A stretch of 64,000 nt of DNA from Candidatus Parcubacteria bacterium. GTDB lineage: Bacteria; Patescibacteriota; Saccharimonadia; Saccharimonadales; Saccharimonadaceae. This document shows, piece by piece, positions 60,068 through 64,000 of the stretch. The notes beneath the pieces were generated by a model, which saw nothing but the letters and a program-made list of their open reading frames with translations, was not told the DNA's origin and did no database searches. The stretch is taken from positions 248,001-312,000 of the forward strand of contig JAEYUP010000001.1 of the NCBI GenBank assembly GCA_023432445.1. The letters run 5' to 3'. Both the position numbers and the translations under genes were made by a program. Numbering within the stretch: position 1 is the stretch's first letter; each line of letters opens with the position of its first letter.

Positions 60068-60822
60068 TAGTCTCTAAGGTCCTTTCCCGTCAGATCGATA
60101 AATACGTCCTCAAGATTTGCTTGCTCTACAATTTGCGGCTTCTTGAAACCACGGCCAATCAAGCCTTTAATGAGGTTTTTGGGGGTATCGATAGCAATAA
60201 TCTTGCCGTTATCCATGATAGCAATCCGGTCGCAGAGCAGTTCAGCTTCGTCCATATAATGAGTTGTTAATACCACCGTGATGCCCTGCTGTTTGATGTT
60301 TTCGATCAACTCCCAGAGGTTACGCCTAGCTTGCGGGTCGAGGCCGGTAGTTGGTTCGTCAAGGAAAAGTACTCGAGGCTTGTTAACAAGTGCGGCCGCG
60401 ATGCTGAAGCGCTGCTTTTGGCCGCCAGACAACTTCTCTACGTAGCTCTTTGCTTTATCGGTTAGCTGTACATACTCCAGTAGGGTGTCTGGGTCGGTGG
60501 TCTCATCGTAAAGTCCGTCGAAGAGTCGCAACTGTTCACGCAAAGTTAGTTTATCGAAAAATGCCGTTGACTGCAGTTGAATACCTATAATCTTCTTAAC
60601 TTCATCTGGGTTCTTTTTGACATTAATGCCGTCGAGAGTTACTTCCCCGCCATCAATTGGTCGTAGGGCTTCGATCATCTCAAGAGTGGTTGTTTTGCCA
60701 GCTCCGTTAGGACCGAGTATGCCAAAAACTTCGCCCTCTTTAACGGTAAAACTAATGGAGTCAACGGTCGTCGTGATGCCGTAACGCTTCGTAAGCTTTT
60801 TAACAGAGATAATATTTTTCAC
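60067..60822 (-). CDS. ABC transporter ATP-binding protein
   Basis: The 251-residue ATPase has GILGPNGAGKTTTLEMIEAL (Walker A), Q-loop IGIQLQSTAFF, LSGGQKQRFSIAAALVNKP (signature) and VLFLDEPTTGLDPQARR (Walker B), then TTHYMDEAELLCDRI. It resembles the DrrA/CcmA group that works with ABC-2 permeases. The true start is a GTG at 60822: TTGGAGAA precedes it, and the family N-terminus (IISVKKLTKRYG) begins there. Longer frames run through a terminator hairpin at 60854-60885. Confidence 0.93.
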   Translation of the reverse strand: MKNIISVKKLTKRYGITTTVDSISFTVKEGEVFGILGPNGAGKTTTLEMIEALRPIDGGEVTLDGINVKKNPDEVKKIIGIQLQSTAFFDKLTLREQLRLFDGLYDETTDPDTLLEYVQLTDKAKSYVEKLSGGQKQRFSIAAALVNKPRVLFLDEPTTGLDPQARRNLWELIENIKQQGITVVLTTHYMDEAELLCDRIAIMDNGKIIAIDTPKNLIKGLIGRGFKKPQIVEQANLEDVFIDLTGKDLRD

Positions 60823-60853
60823 TTCTCCAATGATATACCAATATTGTTTTCGA

Positions 60854-60885
60854 AACAAGAAAATACCCCCGGGGAAGGGGGGTAT
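60854..60885 (-). terminator. Intrinsic terminator upstream of the ABC genes
   Basis: On the minus strand ATACCCCC (60878-60885) pairs with GGGGGTAT (60863-60870), followed by TTTCTTG. It ends the small 68-residue gene or attenuates read-through into the ABC operon. Confidence 0.75.
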
Positions 60886-60953
60886 CTCTAGCACCTGTTT
60901 GTTTGACTCTAGTATATGGTCAAACCGCTTACGGTGCAATAGTATTTAATCTA

Positions 60954-61160
60954 CTATTTCTTCTTAGAAACTGTTAGGAAACCGTTTCGTGGGTTTTCCT
61001 TAACGATTCGGTCTGCTGGTAGCTCAACTGGAGTACCCTTAGCGTTCTTTGCAACCTTAGCAAAGAAGTAGATTGTTTGTGGCTTGCCACCACGAAGTGT
61101 TACTTCGGTGCTGTGCAAGTAATATGTGACGCCCTTTGAGTTAGTGTGACTGTAAGCCAT
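60954..61160 (-). CDS. Conserved-looking small basic protein
   Basis: The 68-residue protein has an initial beta part (GVTYYLHSTEVTLRGGKPQTIYFFAKVAKN, residues about 10-40) and an ending ELPADRIVKENPRNGFLTVSKKK. I recall similar short proteins in many Patescibacteria and archaea, but there is no named function. TATAAT (61167-61172, minus strand) lies 6 nt before the ATG; an AGGAGG 14 nt upstream would be at or before the transcription start and so is not a functional ribosome site. A terminator follows. Confidence 0.7.
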   Translation of the reverse strand: MAYSHTNSKGVTYYLHSTEVTLRGGKPQTIYFFAKVAKNAKGTPVELPADRIVKENPRNGFLTVSKKK

Positions 61161-61231
61161 GATAGTATTATATACCTCCTATTAGTGCTATACAGAGGTA
61201 GCATACCTCGTCTCTAGGGGTGCTGTCAATA

Positions 61232-61864
61232 TCAAATATTTTTAAAATGTCTTCGGAGCATCAGATGGAGCAACCCTATAGTCAAAAGTCTGACAAAAAT
61301 TAGAACAGCAATAGACAGAGCGATCGCTACAGTCCAGCCCGCAAAGTCTGGCGACCACAGCGGCGAAGCGTAAGAATAGATGTAAGTTTCCTGGCGCGGC
61401 CGGCTAGACTGGCTGGCAACCTCGTCAGCAGAAGGATACTTAGCCAACTCATCACTCACACACTGAACATAGGATGGTGACCAGGAGCTGAATCGTGGCG
61501 CACAGACATTCTGAGCTTTCTTAAATATGTTGCCATTAGGGTTACTGTCGCCATATTGCTTCTGCTGCCACTCCTCGACCGCCCTACCGTGACTGGCCTC
61601 CAAATACACCCCTCGACCCAAATCGGTATTCATGTGGCCGCTAACGTAGCGCTGAAGGTCGTATAGGCGCTGAATTATCACCTCTTCATTACCTTCTTGA
61701 TCGGCGTTCATGACAGCATTGCGACGCTCTACCATGCCTACATTGTTCATGCGCAGGAAAGTTGCCGCCAAAAAACCGACCAAAATCAAAAGCACTATCA
61801 GCTGCCACGTTCTAATGCGCTGAATATCCTTTAGCCTGCGCTGTAGTCGACCTTTTTCTGCCAT
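61232..61864 (-). CDS. Bitopic membrane protein with extracellular domain
   Basis: The 210-residue protein has a basic cytosolic start, a helix (WQLIVLLILVGFLAATFL), an extracellular domain of about 125 residues with two cysteines (NVCAPRFSSWSPSYVQCVSDE) and a second helix near the end followed by LLHLMLRRHFKN. No family is recognised. The start at ATG 61864 is preferred; a GTG at 61879, preceded by AAAGAG, is possible and would add five residues. It is divergent from murC with a 75-bp gap. Confidence 0.65.
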   Translation of the reverse strand: MAEKGRLQRRLKDIQRIRTWQLIVLLILVGFLAATFLRMNNVGMVERRNAVMNADQEGNEEVIIQRLYDLQRYVSGHMNTDLGRGVYLEASHGRAVEEWQQKQYGDSNPNGNIFKKAQNVCAPRFSSWSPSYVQCVSDELAKYPSADEVASQSSRPRQETYIYSYASPLWSPDFAGWTVAIALSIAVLIFVRLLTIGLLHLMLRRHFKNI

Positions 61865-61939
61865 GAAGACGCTTCCCACCTCTTTCTTTCGTCTTTATTG
61901 TATCACGGAGGGTAAAGCACAAGTGATATACTATTAGGC

Positions 61940-63226
61940 ATGAATGTTTACTTCTCGGGCATTGGTGGCGTTGGTATAGGACCGCTGGCGAAAATCGCCT
62001 TCGACGCTGGTTATACTGTCGCTGGCTCCGACGCCGTCGAATCACCAGTCTCTAAAGAGTTAAAAGCGGCCGGCTTAGCTGTAAACATCGGTCAGGATGG
62101 CACTTTTATGGCACAGTTCCACCAAAATACACCAATAGATTGGTTTGTTTACACCTCTGCCCTGCCAGCCAGTCACCCTGAAATCCTATTAGCCAAAAAA
62201 CTTGGGCTCAAGACCACTAAGCGAGATGAGTTTCTGGCGGCACTTATTAAGGAGAAAAGCCTTAAGCTTGTCGCAGTTGCCGGAACTCATGGCAAAACCA
62301 CCACCACCGGCATGCTAGTGTGGACCCTCAAAGAACTTGGGGTCCCCGTCAGTTATTCCGTTGGTAGCACCCTGTCGTTTGCTCCGGCTGGCGCCTACGA
62401 CCCACAAAGCAACTACTTTATTTACGAATGCGATGAATACGACCGAAATTTCCTTGAGTTCAAGCCCGACGTTGCGGTTATCACCTCTTTTGACTACGAT
62501 CACCCGGACACCTTCCCGACACAAGAATCATATTCCGAAGCGTTTAAGCAATTTTTAAGTCAGGCGGAGCATGTCATCTTGTGGCAAAAAGATGCATCGG
62601 CGATGGGCGAAGAGTCTGCACCCAACCGCTGGCTGCTTAGCGACGACGAAGCTGTCGAAATCGCACTTCCCGGTGCTCATAACCGTCGCAATGCCACGCT
62701 GGTATTAAAGGTTGTCGAATATTTAGGTCTGGGCTCCGACGCCAAAAGCAAGCAAGCGCTAGCCCTATTTCCGGGTACGGGCCGTCGTTTTGAAAAACTA
62801 GCCGACAATCTTTTCACCGACTACGGCCATCACCCGGTAGAAATTGCCGCCACCCTAGAGCTAGCTCGCGAGCTATCTGAACACGTGGTTCTGGTCTACC
62901 AACCGCACCAAAACCAACGACAGCACCAGATAAAAGACCTCTACCGCGACCAGTTTGAGTTAGCTGAGAAGGTCTATTGGGTTCCGACTTATCTCACTCG
63001 GGAAGATCCAAATCAAGTCACTCTTACCCCACAAGATTTAACCACCAATCTCACGAATAAAGATTCGGTTGAGTTCGCCGAGCTAAATGATTCACTTTGG
63101 GACTCCATCCAACGCGAAAGGGCGGCCGGCCGGCTAGTTATTTGCATGGGGGCTGGTACGATCGATTCCTGGGTCAGGGATCAACTGGCCGACTCAGGTC
63201 CATCAACGTTGTATTCCTCGAAGTAG
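61940..63226 (+). CDS. murC: UDP-N-acetylmuramate-L-alanine ligase
   Basis: MurC adds L-Ala to UDP-MurNAc. The 428-residue protein starts MNVYFSGIGGVGIGPLAKIA, contains the ATP loop VAGTHGKTTTTGMLV, CDEYDRNFLEFKPDVAVITS, FDYDHPDTF and, in the C-terminal domain, GTGRRFEKLADNLFTDYGHHP and YQPHQNQRQHQI. It is about 30-60 residues shorter than E. coli MurC. The related murein tripeptide ligase Mpl is an alternative, but the GIGG start and domain length favour MurC. TATACT (61927-61932) lies 7 nt before the ATG. The 3' end overlaps the next gene on the other strand by 46 bp. Confidence 0.82.
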   Translation: MNVYFSGIGGVGIGPLAKIAFDAGYTVAGSDAVESPVSKELKAAGLAVNIGQDGTFMAQFHQNTPIDWFVYTSALPASHPEILLAKKLGLKTTKRDEFLAALIKEKSLKLVAVAGTHGKTTTTGMLVWTLKELGVPVSYSVGSTLSFAPAGAYDPQSNYFIYECDEYDRNFLEFKPDVAVITSFDYDHPDTFPTQESYSEAFKQFLSQAEHVILWQKDASAMGEESAPNRWLLSDDEAVEIALPGAHNRRNATLVLKVVEYLGLGSDAKSKQALALFPGTGRRFEKLADNLFTDYGHHPVEIAATLELARELSEHVVLVYQPHQNQRQHQIKDLYRDQFELAEKVYWVPTYLTREDPNQVTLTPQDLTTNLTNKDSVEFAELNDSLWDSIQRERAAGRLVICMGAGTIDSWVRDQLADSGPSTLYSSK

Positions 63227-63855
63227 AACGGGTCTTGGAAAAAAGTCCGAGCCATTATCTTTTCAACCGCAGGGGCTAGTTCAAGCAAGCTAAGTTTGTG
63301 TGGTCTGGCCCACCTTAAATCAACACTGGTTCTTATATAATCACTGTTAAACCTAAAAATATGGGCCATATTAACTATCCTAGAATCATTACTACGAGTA
63401 CGAATATAGCAGTCGCCAGCATGCACCAGACTGCTCACAGAAACGCCCATACGCTCGCTAATCTGGCGCTGAGCCGCTTCCATAAGTGAGTCGTCTTCCT
63501 TCCGCAACTCGCCGTAAGGTAGTGACCAACTATTTATAAATGGCTGCTCTTGCCTACGTTGCAGCAAAATGTCACCACTAGAGTTTTGTACTACAAACAT
63601 CAAAAGTATTCTTGGTCTAAATGCGGTCTCCGAAGCGACAACACTGTCTTTATTTACCAGCTCCATTCCAGCAACCGACAGCGAATAGCCTTTGTCGGTT
63701 TTTAAGACCAGCCCATCACCGACGAGAGACTTCAGGTGATAGCTAAAAAGGTTGGTGTCCGTCTCTGGCGGCCTTATATCTGTAAAACGAGCAAATTTAA
63801 CGCTGCTGAGTTGGTCGATGATGTGTTTCTTTATGCGATGATTTATAGATGTCAT
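63181..63855 (-). CDS. Winged-helix/Nudix-domain protein, probable regulator
   Basis: The 224-residue protein has an N-terminal winged helix (about 1-75: HRIKKHIIDQLSSVKFARF, SYHLKSLVGDGLVLKTDKGY) and a C-terminal Nudix fold (about 80-210). The Nudix box is degenerate: the RE-V-x-EE-x-G core reads RQISERMG, so the first Glu is Gln and the second Glu of the pair is Arg; hydrolase activity is doubtful. This resembles the regulator NrtR with domains in reverse order. ATG 63855 is preferred over TTG at 63864. Two direct repeats at 63858-63878 lie before the start. Confidence 0.78.
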   Translation of the reverse strand: MTSINHRIKKHIIDQLSSVKFARFTDIRPPETDTNLFSYHLKSLVGDGLVLKTDKGYSLSVAGMELVNKDSVVASETAFRPRILLMFVVQNSSGDILLQRRQEQPFINSWSLPYGELRKEDDSLMEAAQRQISERMGVSVSSLVHAGDCYIRTRSNDSRIVNMAHIFRFNSDYIRTSVDLRWARPHKLSLLELAPAVEKIMARTFFQDPFYFEEYNVDGPESAS

Positions 63856-63857
63856 TA

Positions 63858-63878
63858 GAGTCAAATTTGAGTCAAATT
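63858..63878. repeat. Two tandem copies of GAGTCAAATT, 11-bp period
   Basis: Copies at 63858-63867 and 63869-63878 lie between a TATAAT-like -10 element (minus strand, just upstream) and the ATG of the winged-helix/Nudix gene. A period of one helical turn suits a dimeric regulator; autoregulation is inferred. Confidence 0.5.
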
Positions 63879-63916
63879 ATATTTAAACAAAGCATAGCAT
63901 ACATTTACAGCAGGTG

Positions 63917-64000
63917 CTACTGGCTTACTGGTGCGAATTGCAAAAGCTCGGGGTTTAATGGATCGCCATTAAAGGCGTCGACGGCAGTTGCTTTCTTTGA
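63917..64000 (-). CDS. C-terminal end of an unidentified protein (partial)
   Basis: A minus-strand frame open from the right edge codes for 27 residues, beginning SKKATAVDAFNGDPLNPE and ending FAPVSQ, then TAG. The composition is protein-like and the neighbouring frames are closed. The fragment is too short to assign. Confidence 0.4.
   Translation of the reverse strand, partial: SKKATAVDAFNGDPLNPELLQFAPVSQ

Noticed and set aside
61173..61182. AGGAGG upstream of the 68-residue gene as its ribosome site
   Set aside because: It lies upstream of the TATAAT hexamer that is 6 nt from the ATG, so it would not be transcribed; spacing of 14 nt or more is also too long.
1..64000. CRISPR arrays, insertion sequences, prophage, rRNA operon, replication origin
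   Set aside because: No regularly spaced repeats, transposase, integrase or phage structural motif was found. No rRNA signature and no DnaA-box cluster was noticed by eye.

Overview
The window reads as a 64 kb stretch of a small-genome Patescibacteria (CPR) chromosome, most likely Candidatus Saccharibacteria (TM7). The grounds are gene content and style, not a marker gene, because no rRNA or ribosomal protein gene is present. The genes are densely packed with many 1-10 bp overlaps. Several housekeeping proteins are shortened (TilS 272 aa, TsaB 128 aa, HrcA 235 aa, a ComEC without its nuclease domain). There is a MurT/GatD pair and other peptidoglycan genes, a type IV pilus operon, a phosphoketolase-acetate kinase pair and large surface-anchored proteins. 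TGA acts as a normal stop (for example at the murT/gatD ATGA overlap), which argues against the UGA=Gly lineages Gracilibacteria and Absconditabacteria. I see no insertion sequence, prophage or CRISPR array.

Layout. 1-8.3 kb: the end of murA, three tRNAs, a MutT-like hydrolase, a VIT1-like transporter, a membrane-anchored double-AAA Clp ATPase, murT-gatD and a short comEC. 8.3-12.3 kb: tRNA-Lys, membrane and DUF192 proteins, then rimK, a RimB-like retropepsin and a DUF1704 metallopeptidase, which together look like a protein glutamate-tailing and trimming cassette. 12.3-19.8 kb: heat-shock genes dnaJ, dnaK and hrcA-grpE under four CIRCE operators, with a cytosolic six-hairpin glycosidase-like protein and a flavin oxidase between them. 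19.8-30.8 kb: a secreted beta-helix protein, lepA, murJ, ftsH, tilS, a peroxiredoxin and a GT-C glycosyltransferase. 30.9-33.5 kb: tRNA-Pro, rny, tsaB and tsaE. 33.5-39.7 kb: pilB-pilC-pilM-pilN-pilO and two small partners. 39.7-46.9 kb: recX-recA, a pilin, a PH-domain membrane protein, ruvCAB, a lamin-tail surface protein and yebC. 47.0-48.7 kb: a hairpin-rich intergenic region and a Y-family polymerase with a small partner. 48.9-56.2 kb: tRNA-Met, a DUF4190 protein, an unlisted 47-codon gene, and a run of membrane protein, ATP-cone protein, cysteine-less flavoprotein, ackA and xfp, then initiator tRNA. 56.2-64 kb: orphan small genes, an FtsB-like protein, tRNA-Ile2, an ABC-2 exporter, murC and a winged-helix/Nudix protein.

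How it fits together. Phosphoketolase plus acetate kinase gives acetate and ATP from sugar phosphates. MurA, MurC, MurT/GatD and MurJ belong to one cell-wall pathway ending in amidated lipid II. Type IV pilus genes with ComEC suggest DNA uptake, backed by RecA, RecX and RuvABC. HrcA/CIRCE is the one classical regulon that can be read directly. A striking global feature is promoter placement: at about 17 genes a TATAAT or TATACT-like -10 hexamer lies 6-8 nt before the start codon, so these mRNAs are probably leaderless. Other genes (dnaK, recA, rny, ftsH, glsB) carry normal Shine-Dalgarno leaders.
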